Positions 11,998 to 23,750 of a DNA stretch of 64,000 bases are shown here, piece after piece. This stretch comes from Parasponia andersonii (taxonomy: Eukaryota; Streptophyta; Magnoliopsida; Rosales; Cannabaceae): the NCBI GenBank assembly GCA_002914805.1, contig JXTB01000041.1, positions 288,856 through 352,855 of the forward strand. The letters are read 5' to 3'. The stretch's first letter is position 1, and each line of letters opens with the position of its first letter. The translations under genes were made by a program, and so were the position numbers. Under the pieces are notes generated by a model. It did not search any database. It saw only the letters and a program-made list of their open reading frames with translations, and was not told the DNA's origin.

Positions 11998-12733
11998 TGT
12001 TAGAGCAGTTTCTTACCAGCCGTCCACGTATCTCGAACTGCTGATGCTGTACTCTCCTACTGTCCACGTATCCTTGCTGTCCCAAAGTACTCTGAACTCC
12101 AAGCAGGATCGGAGAGGCGGGGGTGGCTACCTGCAAAGACTCTCCGATACTTAAATCAGTAGTTTATCTTTGATACAGAGTAGCAAGGAAATACTTTGTT
12201 CATAGAATTTTTTATATATTTCTGTTTGTAAGCGTACATGTCCCTCTCGGGAACGCATGACTCTTATATAAATAGTCCCGAGATTGTGAATCATGCCGGT
12301 CTCAATCTCACGACTGGGTACCTTTCTTCTCGAAATCTTTTTCAGAAGTCACGGGCCGAGATTTCCGTGATCTCCTCTGTATCGCCGTAGCCTGATTTCT
12401 GCCGCCTCCTACGGCTTGAATCTGTCAGGGGTGAGATTTGGGTAAATCGCCGTTCTATCAGGACGGCTTGCCCCTTGCGCACGCCTACCTAGAATTGCAT
12501 TAAATGCTATGTCTGGGTCTGGAGTCGTAAGTTGTTTTCCATTATATTCAGATGGAGGACCTTTGGGGCTTCCGACCCTCCCAATTGTCGAGATAAGGGC
12601 CATTGTGCTCAGGTGGCAGACCCTTGGGGCTTCCGACCTCCAGTTGTCGAGGTTGGGGTCAGATTGGGCCAGACTGTCTAGGGTCTGTGATGGGCTCGGC
12701 CCTAACTTCGGACGGCCCAATGGCCGATTGTGA
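11998..12733 (-). mobile_element. Solo LTR of the same Ty3/gypsy family as 28497-32223
   Basis: About 736 bp that align from end to end with the LTR at 31550-32223. Shared blocks include ctgcaaagactctccgat, gcattaaatg followed by tgtctgggtctggagt, and the repeated ggcttccgacc/tgtcgag segment. It starts tgttagagcagtttc against tgttggagcgattc in the other copy. A taatg occurs on both sides (11993-11997 and 12734-12738), consistent with a 5-bp target-site duplication, although the right end reads tga where ca is expected. No internal sequence remains, so it most likely formed by recombination between two LTRs. Strand is given by analogy with the 28.5 kb element. Confidence 0.8.
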
Positions 12734-12738
12734 TAATG

Positions 12739-14283
12739 GCCTACAGATACATCCCGTTATTCCCATCTACATATAACTTTTTTTTGTTGGGAAGGAATAT
12801 ATTTAACTTTTTATTTTTCTATAAAGAAGAGAACATTATAATTAGAATTATCTTGTTAGGATAATTCATTCTAAAATAATATTTTGGGAAATATATTATT
12901 TTGCTAATTGAAGCACTTGGAAATCTCATTATTCTGGCAATGAAGTTGCATATTTCGACTACAAAATCTAATATAAGTAACGTTGTCGGACATAAGTACA
13001 TAACGCTTTATATATATATATATATATATGTGTGTTTTTCTATATGAATTGTAGACTTTTGAAAGTATTTGAGCAAAGGGCGAAATTTGAGTCGCGCCAA
13101 CCCCATATGCCTGCTGCCCTGCAATTATCTATAAGCCAACCGCTCAGAGGTCCATTGCATGTATATGTATTTCTCTTTTTTTTTTTTTTTTTTTTTTAAA
13201 TTTTGAACTACCACTTTGACTTTGGTCCTACAATATTGGTAAATATATACACATAAAGAATTCGACTCCTTTTTTATTCTTATTTTTTAGTTTTAGAAAT
13301 TAAAGAATGCGTTAGTTTACTTTAATAATTATGATCTTGGATTCTTGATTGCTTTGTTCAGCCACGGAAAGTTCCTTATATATGACTGACCTTTATTTTA
13401 GAACAGAAGAAAAATTCACGGCCATAAGTCATAACTGATCACAAGTCATTTATTTTATATTCTCGCGTAGAATTTGCACTTTTCCAAATAATTAAATGCT
13501 TCTAATTAATTACAAGTTGGCCATAGCTGATATGCCAATTGCCAGCTCCAACAAATTTAAATTTCGAAGAATAAATGGCGCGCTTCGACCTAGTATACCG
13601 TGCGAATATGACGTCGTCAAATAGTACTATATACATATATATATATAAGACATTTGCGAGTGTATATTTGAAAGGATGTTGTATTTAGAATCGTAATTAA
13701 GGTCAACGTCCCTTATCTCTGTGTTTTTTTTTTTTTTTTTTTTGACGATTCAATATATAAAATGCATAATAACTTTTGCTTCCAGCTTAATGAGTGGCCG
13801 GTCTTAAGATAAAGCCGGGAAAATAAGTGATGAGCTGTATAAATTAATTACCACTTATTCTATGACGATGATTAAGATTTTCTTATAAAACCATGCTTTC
13901 CTAGTATTAACTCTTTCTGCATGTCATTCAAAAAAATTCTTTCTGCTTGGTTCCGTATGAAGTATTGCTCTCATATAATGACTCCATAGATAAAGCAAAA
14001 TAAATAATATATAAATAAAAGCGGATAAAACTTAACTTAATTTCTAAAAGATAATATTATATACCTCAATTTTTGTACTAAATTAATAAAACATGTGATA
14101 TATAAATTATTACTATATAATTAACGTATTAAAATTTATTATAAATAAATTAGATATTATTATCTATTAAGTAATAACAAATTGTATATCAGGTATATTT
14201 GTATTAAAAATTTGGTTATTCATGTATTATTTATTTCCAAATAACCGCTACAGTTGAAAACTTCTTAGTCAGTAGCAATAATC
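12739..14283. other. Upstream region of the first RING-H2 gene
   Basis: No gene. Contains (TA)n near 13008-13029 and 13631-13646, two long poly-T runs (about 13172-13197 and 13727-13743) and AT-rich sequence. The last few hundred bases before 14483 are presumably promoter. Confidence 0.4.
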
Positions 14284-14295
14284 CATGACGTCATG
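14284..14295. promoter_or_regulatory. Palindromic TGACGTCA bZIP-type site
   Basis: A perfect 12-bp palindrome catgacgtcatg lies about 190 bp upstream of the RING-H2 start codon, with a further acgtcatg immediately downstream. TGACGTCA cores are bound by plant bZIP factors of the TGA and related groups. Use in this promoter is inferred from position only. Confidence 0.4.
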
Positions 14296-14482
14296 GGAAC
14301 GTCATGTTAAGGTGTACTTGGTAGACGTACGGAGCCGTGTCAGGATTTGGTCGTACGTACGTTCATTTTAATTAATTATTGACTAGCCTTCCTATAAATT
14401 AACCCATTAGTTAGGCCTCATTAATCAAGGATTCAATATATTAATCTTCCTTGCCCTTTAAGTTCGTGATCATTTCTCTCAT

Positions 14483-15082
14483 ATGGGTTTCACCTATTTG
14501 ACCCATCTCACCAATATAACCTCTCAAGGAAACCATTCACCTTTTTCCCAACTAAAAGAAATTTTTATGATGATAATTTCTCATATTCTCCTTCTCCATT
14601 CGACGCCGTCCGATCAAGATCAAGATCATGGTCATGATCATCATGATAATCGTGAGCCTTTTTCTCCATCAATGGTGTTAGTGCCAGTCTTGTTCTTGGC
14701 CGAGTCCATCAAGAGGCAGATTCCGGTGATGTCCTATAGCATATTCCTTCAGAGAAGTAGTAATGGGAGTAATACTAAACGACAAGAAGGGGCTGACGAT
14801 CATCGTGAAAAGGTAACAATAAACGACAAGGATGATCAAGGCCGTGAGTGTGTCGTATGCATGAATCCTATAGAGCCGGAGGATGAGGTGCGAGTACCTA
14901 TCACTTGTCGCCACGTGTATCATAGAGAGTGTCTTGATAGTTGGGTGGACCAAGGACAACCAACTTGCCCTCTATGCAGATCTAAGTTGGTGGCCACGTC
15001 ACATAATCATGATGATCAAGGCGATCCATTGAGCATGGAGAGAATGTTCTACCGTTTGGGGGACGACTATTTTTTGGGCTAG
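14483..15082 (+). CDS. RING-H2 finger E3 ubiquitin ligase, copy 1
   Basis: A 199-residue single-exon protein. RING-H2 proteins of this size act as E3 ubiquitin ligases, the zinc-binding finger recruiting the E2 enzyme. The finger is complete: C123, C126, C142, H144, H147, C150, C162 and C165, with spacing C-x2-C-x15-C-x-H-x2-H-x2-C-x11-C-x2-C. The middle reads CRHVYHREC and the end CPLCRSKL. The N-terminal part has a hydrophobic stretch (about residues 25-40), a His/Asp-rich linker (about 43-58), and a segment MVLVPVLFLAESIKRQIPVM that is conserved in the second copy. Size and layout resemble the RHA/BRH1-like group. The first ATG is used because the frame is open from there; an internal Met near residue 29 is possible. 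The gene at 20957 is a paralogue of the same length and orientation, so the locus has duplicated. Confidence 0.9.
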   Translation: MGFTYLTHLTNITSQGNHSPFSQLKEIFMMIISHILLLHSTPSDQDQDHGHDHHDNREPFSPSMVLVPVLFLAESIKRQIPVMSYSIFLQRSSNGSNTKRQEGADDHREKVTINDKDDQGRECVVCMNPIEPEDEVRVPITCRHVYHRECLDSWVDQGQPTCPLCRSKLVATSHNHDDQGDPLSMERMFYRLGDDYFLG

Positions 15083-15800
15083 TAAATATTGTTGACCAAA
15101 TTTATGAACATGATATCATATCATATTGATGTTTCTAGATGAATATGATCTCGCTTAATTATATGAAAATAGCTTTTCGCTAACAACCAATTTAAAGTAA
15201 GCCGTTTTTAAATAAATTTTGTAAATGACAATAGAGTAATTATATTTAGTGACAAGTTAACAACATAAGATTGTAACCAATTAATACGATGTCCAATTTC
15301 ATAACAAATCATAAATCATGATCAGAATTCATAGATCGATGTCGAAGCTCGGTTAACTTATTATATCAACATGCATGATCGCTCATAACTATTATAAGCT
15401 CACTTATATTAATTTACATATGTAGAATATAATATCATATAAACATAGTTAGATGTATGCGTATATTTATATGCGGTTGTGATTGTGTATATTGCAAAAT
15501 TTACAATTTGTGATGTTGGATGTTTGGACCTATTTATATGCGGTTGTATTGTTGTATCTGTGTATTACAACTTTTGAAGAAGAGTCATTATGTTATATCA
15601 TTTAAGATAATCTATTGTATATATAAATTGAAAGCTCAAGAAGGCATAACATGAATAATTTAGGGTTATTCATAAAACCCACTTTACTCTTATCTATTTT
15701 TGCTAAATTTGAAAAGACTCATTGTTGAGTCCCTTAAGTAATTATCTAATAATGCCAATTCTGCTGTCAATGTCAATGTCAACTATTTAATAATTAAGAG
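15083..15800. other. 3' flank of the first RING-H2 gene
   Basis: AT-rich with two local repeats of tatttatatgcggttgt (near 15465 and 15532). No gene seen. The first part should include the 3' untranslated region. Confidence 0.4.
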
Positions 15801-18020
15801 GAACCGGCAGAGCAAAATCAGCCGTACGTTAATTTGTAACTCTAGAAGATTTGCTTGATCAAATCATCAAATGCCGAAAGAATAGGAAATCAGCAGCCTC
15901 AAAGACTAATTGACGCTAAGTTCATTAATTTGACTTCATTCTTTATCCTTATTTTTTGGAGTGAACGTGATTTTGCGGACTTTTGGTGATTGATCAATTA
16001 ATTAAAGAACATGTAGACTTATGATATCCAATATTAGCAACCTACAGAAATAAGAAAAGAACAAATTAGCTTTATAATAATTTCCGTTTTGTAAATTGAA
16101 AAATTGGTCAGTTTATGTAATTTTTGTAGTTGGTTGCAAGTAAATTAGGGCAAGTGGTTTCTTTTCGTCCATAATGAATTTAGGTAAGACAACAAAGCTT
16201 TTTCTTAAAAAAAAAAAAACAGAAAAAAAAATTAAACTAATGATATGCTAATTCTTTCAAGAAAAAGAAAAACTAATGATTTGCAAATAATTATCGATTC
16301 ACATCTAGCGTGAACAATTTTTTTTACAAAATTAGTACGTAGTAAAAATAACAACAATAAGAATAATAAAAACCTAGTATGATTGTTGTGTGGCTCTTAA
16401 ATTTTCCACGAGTTTGATATCAACGAGGAATCTAGGATGCTCTAGGTATTGTTCGGCTTTAGGTTGTGTTGTACGGCTTTACGAGAATAGTCGCCTTTGG
16501 GCAAATCAAGGACTTTATAGGCGGCCACGTAGAGAATTTGACTCCAATAATTAGGACTTTTAATTCTAGCATCCATTTTCTTAATAAATGAACCTGGTTG
16601 ATCAGACTGACTGTCAAAGACAGTGAGGTAGCAATAAATATAATGTAACTTAGTGAGATAATTTTTGAGGTTTTTGGCACAATAAAAGCTAGAATAGTAA
16701 TTATAGGTCTTTTGGGTTTTCGGATTAGTGAAAACTGAAAATATCTAATTACGAGATCTTTGGACTTTTGAGTATAGAGAAACTATAAAGTTAATTATTC
16801 TCTTTATTAGTAAAAGGCATGATCTTCCATGGACAGAAGCAATTTAACCCAATTATGTTAACTAATTGTGTTATTTATTTATTTTGTGCATGTTTAGATC
16901 CAAATTCAATCTAGAATTTATATTTCAAAAAAATGATTGTGTTGATTTTAAAATGTATTAGGTACTTTATATCCATTTATTGATATAAATGGTGTATCTT
17001 CTACAATTACACATTCAAAATTAACAAATACCAATATGACTTGGGCCAATTCAAATGGTCAAGAATATTTAGAAGTAATTCCATAGTGCATATTATGTTA
17101 GCTAAAAATTTTCATGACCTCAGTTTTAATTAGTTGATTTTTTTGAGTTCAGAACTCAATTTATTATCAAAAACTCATCTTCTTCCTTAGCACAATTTTT
17201 TTTTTTTATTTTGATTTCTATCTCACCAGAATCTCCATCTCTGGTAGGATTTTGCTAGTTTTCTGTTTTTCTTTCAATAATTATTCTATTAGTATAATAA
17301 TCTTATTCTTATAAATTAATTCTTAAGGGAGTTTTGTCTTATTAGAGTCTAGATTTTTGTAGATTTTATTAATTATCATGATTTTTCTTTACTTTTTGTA
17401 ATTTTTTTAATCCTAGCTATGAATATTTTACGATCCAAATTTAGAAAATATTTAGTATAAACTCTATATAGTTGACAAAGATAAAGTCTATTAGGTTGGT
17501 AATATGCTTCAAAGATTTGGGTCTTGTGCATCTCTAAGATTCACTATTCATTTATATATATATTAGAAAATCATTTCAAGTTTCTTGTTAGTATGGTAAA
17601 CTCCTAAATAATCAATAATATAACTTTTTGTTAATTAAATAATGGTGGTAATTCTTGTCATTTTATCTTTATCTGTCACTATTGGAGTAGCCTATATATG
17701 TATTAAGGTTTAATTTTTCTATATTAATGTTTTGTTTTATAATTGGGAAATTTTTAACTGTATTAATTGCTTATAGTGTAGAAAACAATTTGTCTAATTA
17801 TAAATTTCTTTTAAAAGGAATCGGTTTGCTGTAATCATTGTGTGTGTCAATAATACAGAAAAGTTATTTATTTTTATTAATTATAGATCAACGAATTTAA
17901 CAATTAATACATGTTAAAAATTTATGAAAGCTTCATTTAAATCCCCGACACTATTTTCTAATTTTAAATTTCAATGTTAGTAATGTACTAACGTATTTAT
18001 TTTTAGAAGTGTGAGTTGTT
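15801..18020 (+). repeat. Intergenic duplicated block, copy 1
   Basis: This block aligns in the same order with 18273-19440. Matching anchors are gaaccggcaga(g/a)caaa, attttgcggacttttggtga followed by ttgatcaatta, aatggtcaagaatat, and a(c/g)aaaagttat near the end. Relative to copy 2 it has two extra segments, about 16370-16955 and about 17190-17830. The block is non-coding apart from a 50-residue minus-strand stretch in the first extra segment that I cannot identify (contains VLDLPKGDYSRKAVQHN). Together with the paired RING-H2 genes it shows a local segmental duplication. Confidence 0.75.
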
Positions 18021-18272
18021 CAAAAGCATCTCTCGTTGTAGCATTTAGAATGTATTTTGTAGGAGACAGAAATAGAAAGAAGAAGAAGATAGTGAACTAA
18101 TATATTTAATAAGAGGGATAAATGGAAGAAAGAAAAAAGATAGTCAATTAATTAATGTAAAGTTGTTGTTTGGTGGGAAGAAAAATTTTAATAAATAACA
18201 CATTAGGCAATATCAATATATCCGTTCATATATATTGGAGTATAGGACCCACTTCACCCTTCCCTATTTTTT

Positions 18273-19440
18273 GAACCGGCAGAACAAAGTCAGCCATACG
18301 TTTAAGGTTGATGGTAACTTGAGAAAATAGACTTGACAAAAACTTCAGCCATAGAGATTAATAACCAGCTAGTTCATTAATTTGACCTTTTTTTTTTTTT
18401 TTTCTTTTTTCCTTTTCTTTTTACGTGAACTTGATTTTGCGGACTTTTGGTGATTGATCAATTAGTAGTTGAGTAACGTATAGACTTATGAGATATCCCA
18501 TATTAATTAGTAATAGAAAAGAACAAAGCTTCAAAAATGCCCGTTTAAAACCGAAAAATCGGTCAACGTAAATAATTTAAGTAGTTCGTTGCAATTAAAT
18601 GAGGGCATACAGCAAATGCCAAGTGGTAGCTAGTTGATGTATCTTGTATCTATTCATAGGTAAGACAAACTGGATTGGATCTGGTGTGCCATTTGCTACC
18701 TGTGAATAATTCCGCATTTTTTTAGTAATATCTATTTAATAGACATTAATATGTTGAATTGGGATATTTTGGTGCTGAATTATTAATTTTTAAGCAGATA
18801 AGACAATAAATGGTGCAGTAAAATGAGACAATAGATTTCATTGTGACAAAAAAAAAACTTTTTTGAATAATGATTAATTTGAAATTTTCTTTCCAGAAAG
18901 AAAAATGAAAAACTTGTGATGTGCAAATTATATTATTAATTTCAGATCTATCGTGAACATTTATTACAAAGTTTATTGTAAATGAAGAATAATAATAAAA
19001 AAAACCTACATATAATTCTATGAGGTATTTTATGATAAATTTATCGACATAGTTGGTATTTACATATTCTACAATTATACCCAATCAAATTTAAATGGTC
19101 AAGAATATATTGAGAATTTGAGATTGCGGATTGTGTTAATTAGCCCTATCACTGGCCTGAAAATTCCCGTGAACTCTATCTTTTATTAGTTAATTTCTTT
19201 TGAGTAACTAGCAATTGAACTCGGTTTAGTAGTGTCATGGCTCCTGATCATTGTGTGATAAAAATATAGAAAAGTTATCATCGATTTCTAATTAGTTATT
19301 GATTAAACTATACATCAGATAAAAAAATTTATGAGAGTTTCATTTAAGAATCCACGTTTCTTTTTTTTTTCTTTTTTTTTTTTTTTAAATTTTAGAATTT
19401 AAAGTTAATTACTAATCTATTTCAAAAGTGTGGACATGAC
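18273..19440 (+). repeat. Intergenic duplicated block, copy 2
   Basis: Shorter counterpart of 15801-18020, at visibly lower identity with many small gaps and homopolymer expansions. The motif gattttgcggacttttggtg is preserved exactly in both. No protein-coding frame is shared between the copies, so what is conserved is either neutral sequence not yet diverged or regulatory sequence. It lies upstream of the second RING-H2 gene, whereas copy 1 lies downstream of the first. Confidence 0.75.
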
Positions 19441-20135
19441 AATGGAACAAAGTTGTGGGAGTTAAAATATGTGTGCGTGGAAGTAAAAAGGTATCTCGGC
19501 CAGGCCAGCTACTTGTCATATTTAAGTAGCTATAGTGAATAATTTCGTGCGTTATAATAAGGTTTTGTTCTACATAATCTACACATTTACATGGATATGA
19601 TCAATGGTTTGCGGATTTCGTAGGACTTTACAAGTTCCGGCTTCAATTGGATAAGCTCCAAGACATAAAATAAAAATTGAAAAAAAAAATAAAGTCTTGA
19701 CCATTCATGTCCCTTTCTTTTCCACCAGAAACCTTTTGGTAATAATAATTTTTCGCATAGGAATCCTGTTCCTAATATTTAACAAACTTCGAGTATGTAC
19801 CAACTTGATAAGTAATATCTTCGAAAGTCAGTGGCCGGTGCCTGGCCTTTTAGAATCAGATGAGCTAACTATACATAATATAAAAAAAAGTATGCACATA
19901 TAATTGTGTATATATATATATAATTATTCTTAGTAGTTTTAATTTTTTTTGTCACTATGATATATGATTAAAATAATGATAATGTTAAATATTTTTAATA
20001 TTAATAAATAATATTAAATTTTTTACCAACTATTAAATTAATCATTATTGTACAATATAGATTTAAGGACCTACATCATTATAAGATAAATATAAATATT
20101 ATTGTAACCATCTCAAACAAACCTATGTATATATA
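19441..20135. other. Intergenic, nothing recognised
   Basis: AT-rich. A 68-residue frame at 19697-19903 has no family features. Ends in the (TA)-rich flank of the next MITE. Confidence 0.4.
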
Positions 20136-20365
20136 ATCCATGTATTTTTTTTTTTTTACTTATGCATAAATATTAATTTGGTCAATGAAAATTTAGCATG
20201 CACATTTTTTTATTGTAAAAAGTAAGAGAAAGAAAGAACATTAATGATGCATGTTTTTTTCATGCACTTCATTATATCCATCAGATCACCGTTAGATGGT
20301 GATCCAATGGTTAAAAAAAATTATCTACTTATAAATAAAAAAAAAATACCTATGAACTGGCAACC
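20136..20365 (+). mobile_element. Micron-like MITE, copy C
   Basis: Interior and right end match copy B: aatgaaaatttagcatgca, the pair gatcaccgttagatggtgatcc, and aaaaaatacctatgaactggcaacc at the end, followed by (TA)n. The left terminus is truncated or mutated (atatataatccatgtattttt). The TTTATTGTAAAAAG block is kept. It is diverged from copy B by several percent. Confidence 0.75.
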
Positions 20366-20956
20366 ATGTATATATATATATACTTTGTTATTCGACATCA
20401 TCCGCTCAAATCCCTCTCTGAGTAAAAAACCTGAACCATTAGTATACGTACACGTATACGTATGTTTGCGTTATTTAGCATAAATACATAGTACATGATA
20501 TAAATAATCATATCATCTAGTGAATATTAAAATACGTGCGTGTAACAGACGTATAAATTATCTGACAATCTCAGTCTGTAAAGCATTTTTTCTAAGTACT
20601 AGTAAATCAATGAATGAATTTGTCACTAGAAGCTTCACCCCGAGTCCCCGACAAAAAGCTTACCCCCCCCGTGTTCCACCACCTCTCCTTTTTATCTCCT
20701 CACGCAAAAATATGCATATAGACTAAAAATATAAATAAGCCCAACTATGGTCCCCCTCTAGGGAAAAAAAACAGTCAAATTTCAATTGTACAGGTCTTGT
20801 AAGTCGTACCCCACTTGAATATATGCTAATTCAATTGTGTGTGTGTGTGTATATAAACCACGTCTACAATGGGTTTGCTTATATATACTCCATCTGGGCA
20901 TGATATGTAAACTAATCCCTGAATTTTTCATTTGAAAATATTGCTTTTGCCTCAAT
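20366..20956. other. Upstream region of the second RING-H2 gene
   Basis: Promoter-proximal sequence without a gene. It contains a palindromic run of TACGTA/ACGT cores near 20446-20463 (tacgtacacgtatacgta) and a (GT)n/(TA)n tract near 20837-20853. No palindrome like that at 14284 is present. Confidence 0.4.
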
Positions 20957-21562
20957 ATGGGGTCGCCCTGTTTGAGCATGAATAGAGTAGTTATAAGTCT
21001 ATTAATACTTCTTAAACTAACACTTTCCTCTTCTCTAAACCTCTTTTTTCACCATCTAAAGCACTTTCTTATACTCGTAATGTCTCAACGCGTTAATGAT
21101 GATCATCATCATCATCTTCACGATGATCATGATCGTCCATCTCCTTTATTGGTGGCAGTCCCAGTCTTGTTCATAGCCGAGTCCATCAAGAAGCAACTTC
21201 CGGCGATGTCCTACAGTAGCTTCGTGGAGAAGAGTAGTACCAGATCATTATCATCGTCATCATCATCTTCGTCAGGGTCAGCTGAGGGTGTGATCTGCAT
21301 CGTGTGTATGAATGGGATAGATGGAAGACAAGAGGTGAGAGTACCATTCAACTGTCGCCACGTGTTTCATAGAGAGTGTCTAGATGCTTGGGTTGACCAG
21401 GGTCAAGCTATTTGTCCTCTCTGCCGATCTAAGTTGTTGCCATCCACGTCACAAAATCATGATGATCATCAGAATGAGTTTGGATCAGAAGGTGATCCTT
21501 GGAGAAAAGAGAGGATGGTTTACCTTTTTGGAGACGATTACATTTTTGGAGACCATAACTAG
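20957..21562 (+). CDS. RING-H2 finger E3 ubiquitin ligase, copy 2
   Basis: A 201-residue paralogue of the protein at 14483, same strand, single exon. The finger is intact: C114, C117, C133, H135, H138, C141, C153 and C156, with CRHVFHREC and CPLCRSKL. A hydrophobic N-terminal segment (about residues 11-41) could anchor it in a membrane, and an alternative start at Met42 would remove it. A His/Asp run (about 48-59), the conserved segment LVAVPVLFIAESIKKQLPAM and a poly-serine linker (about 97-106) follow. The extreme C-terminus is similar in both copies (ERMxYxxGDDYxxG). The linkers have diverged most and the finger least, as expected for a duplicated pair under selection on the finger. Confidence 0.9.
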   Translation: MGSPCLSMNRVVISLLILLKLTLSSSLNLFFHHLKHFLILVMSQRVNDDHHHHLHDDHDRPSPLLVAVPVLFIAESIKKQLPAMSYSSFVEKSSTRSLSSSSSSSSGSAEGVICIVCMNGIDGRQEVRVPFNCRHVFHRECLDAWVDQGQAICPLCRSKLLPSTSQNHDDHQNEFGSEGDPWRKERMVYLFGDDYIFGDHN

Positions 21563-23750
21563 TGGTTTTCTTTTCCTTTTTTTTTTTTTATTAATCTTTG
21601 TTTTTTTTTTTTTTCTATAAATGATAATGGGCAATCATTGATTTCGATGTTCTACCTAAATTACAAAGCTGTCGAGTATAACTTGGAAAAAAGAAAAAGA
21701 GAGAGAGAGAGAGAGAGAGAGTACAAAAAAAGTGGATGCATATATGAGCAAATTAATATTAATTATTGGTTCCATTATCGGCATATAATCATTCAGGATG
21801 ACTTACTGTTTTGATTTATCATTTATAGATTGGCTAATTAGAATGACATGTGTTTTAACTATTATCATGAATTTGTAGCTTGGCTGGTGTATCCTTGCTT
21901 CACAATGCAATATGCGACATAGGGTCATAGTTTTGTCTTTTCAGTTATAATGGATTCATGTGTTAGTTTCAAGAGATAACAATAACAAATTACGTGTTCA
22001 CCTCCGAATTGAAAAAAAAAAAATGATTTGTGATATTGGAGGCTCAAAGGATCTCTCTATACCATCACAAGCGGAATAATAATAATTTAATTAGTAACTA
22101 ATAGTAATCTCGTGAACGCGGTTGTTACATACTTTGCGATCGATAGCATCTTATAATAAAGTTATGTTGGATTTTTCTAACCTTAAAGAATCTACGTGAT
22201 TTCTAGTTCGTATTAATCAACTATTTTATCAATGCATATAATTTTGTTTGAAGATTATCCTAGTTTCGATATAACTATCGTCTATAATTTATTATGTAAG
22301 TTTATGTGTAGGTGACACTGTGACAGTTGGAGATTATATATTCAAATATGGAATACTTGATTCTTTAGGGGGAATTGACTTGAAAAGAGAATCGAAGTGT
22401 ATATAAGATATTGTTCGTAGATTTCCATATAACAAACGACTAAAGCTCCTTAGAGGCTTTATCAGACTATCTCATCTCGTGAACTTGTCAATCCTAATAA
22501 TAATAATAATAATAAATCCAAAGAAATCAATTTGCAACTTGAATTTCGATGGAATAGAAAAAATTAGAGAAAATAATATGCAGCTCAGAGTTTTATATGC
22601 ATATTCCCTAATCCGAGGGGAGCAATAAAAAATTGAGTCATTCATTTCATAACTTAACTAACCATGTAAAGGGATTTCCTAAGTTTTGTGTCTTAAATGT
22701 GTACGTAAGTAAGCATATGAATAGAAAGAAAGTTGAAATACTAATTAATATATATTTCATATATAGTCCCGAATTAGTAAACATGACCATAATGTATTAT
22801 TATGTGATGATTTGTGTATTTTTAGAATTAAAATTATAAATTTGAAATTTTCCTGAGTCACCACTATTTAGTAGAAATTCGACATCGTCAAAAACAAATT
22901 CGACCGAAGTCAGAAAAATCATATCCATACGAGTCCAAAGACTAGATTGGAGGTCGAAAAGATCATATTTGACAACGACAATTCATTAACTCTGACTCCC
23001 ATCATGATGAAGATTCATAAACGATGATAAACAATGATGTTAGTGAAGAAAATTGAAGTGACAATGATTTAGAGAAAATAAAATTAATTGGCTATTTAAT
23101 TAGAGTATTTTGGAAAATTAGAGCTATTTAATTAGAGTATTTTGGAAAATTAGATAAGTGACATGATATAAATCACAAATTTTTTTTTTTTAATGAAAAA
23201 AATGAGGGAGCCTTCCATCTCCATTAGGCCATTGGCTAACTAGTAAAAGATCTAGTCAACGTTACATCTCCATTACACTCGTTGGGTGTAAAAACCTCTA
23301 GTCATTGTCTATCTCAACATTTATTTTAAACTATATGGTAGAATATAAGACAAATCATAACTCGTCATAAATCTTTTTTAAATGAAAATTTCTGAAATTC
23401 AAATTTAACCACGTATTCTCATGCACTATGTATTCTGGTAAAAGATCGACCTGGTTGAAAATAAACTCGATTATGATCAAAAAAATAGATTGGTCACGTT
23501 GGATATGAGTGAAAATTCATCACATAAATTATCTAATGGCTAGTTTGCATGATCATCGATGAGAAAGTTTGAGTGAGAAGCTTTGAGTTTAGGTAATCCT
23601 AATTGTTTTCTTTAATTTGATTTTATTTAATCTTTTAATTTGATTAAGTTATTGAAGTCAAAGATATATGGTGATACGGAATAAAATTTAATTTTAATAA
23701 TTATCAAGGAGGGCTTTTTACCATTATGGGACCATTAGTTGACCCATTAG
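21563..23750. other. Intergenic, microsatellites and a short duplication
   Basis: Holds poly-T runs just after the RING-H2 stop, a (GA)n tract at about 21698-21721, a (TAA)n tract at about 22497-22514 and AT-rich sequence. A 31-bp tandem duplication (gctatttaattagagtattttggaaaattag, written in two parts: gctatttaattagag and tattttggaaaattag) lies at about 23090-23153. No gene recognised. Confidence 0.5.
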
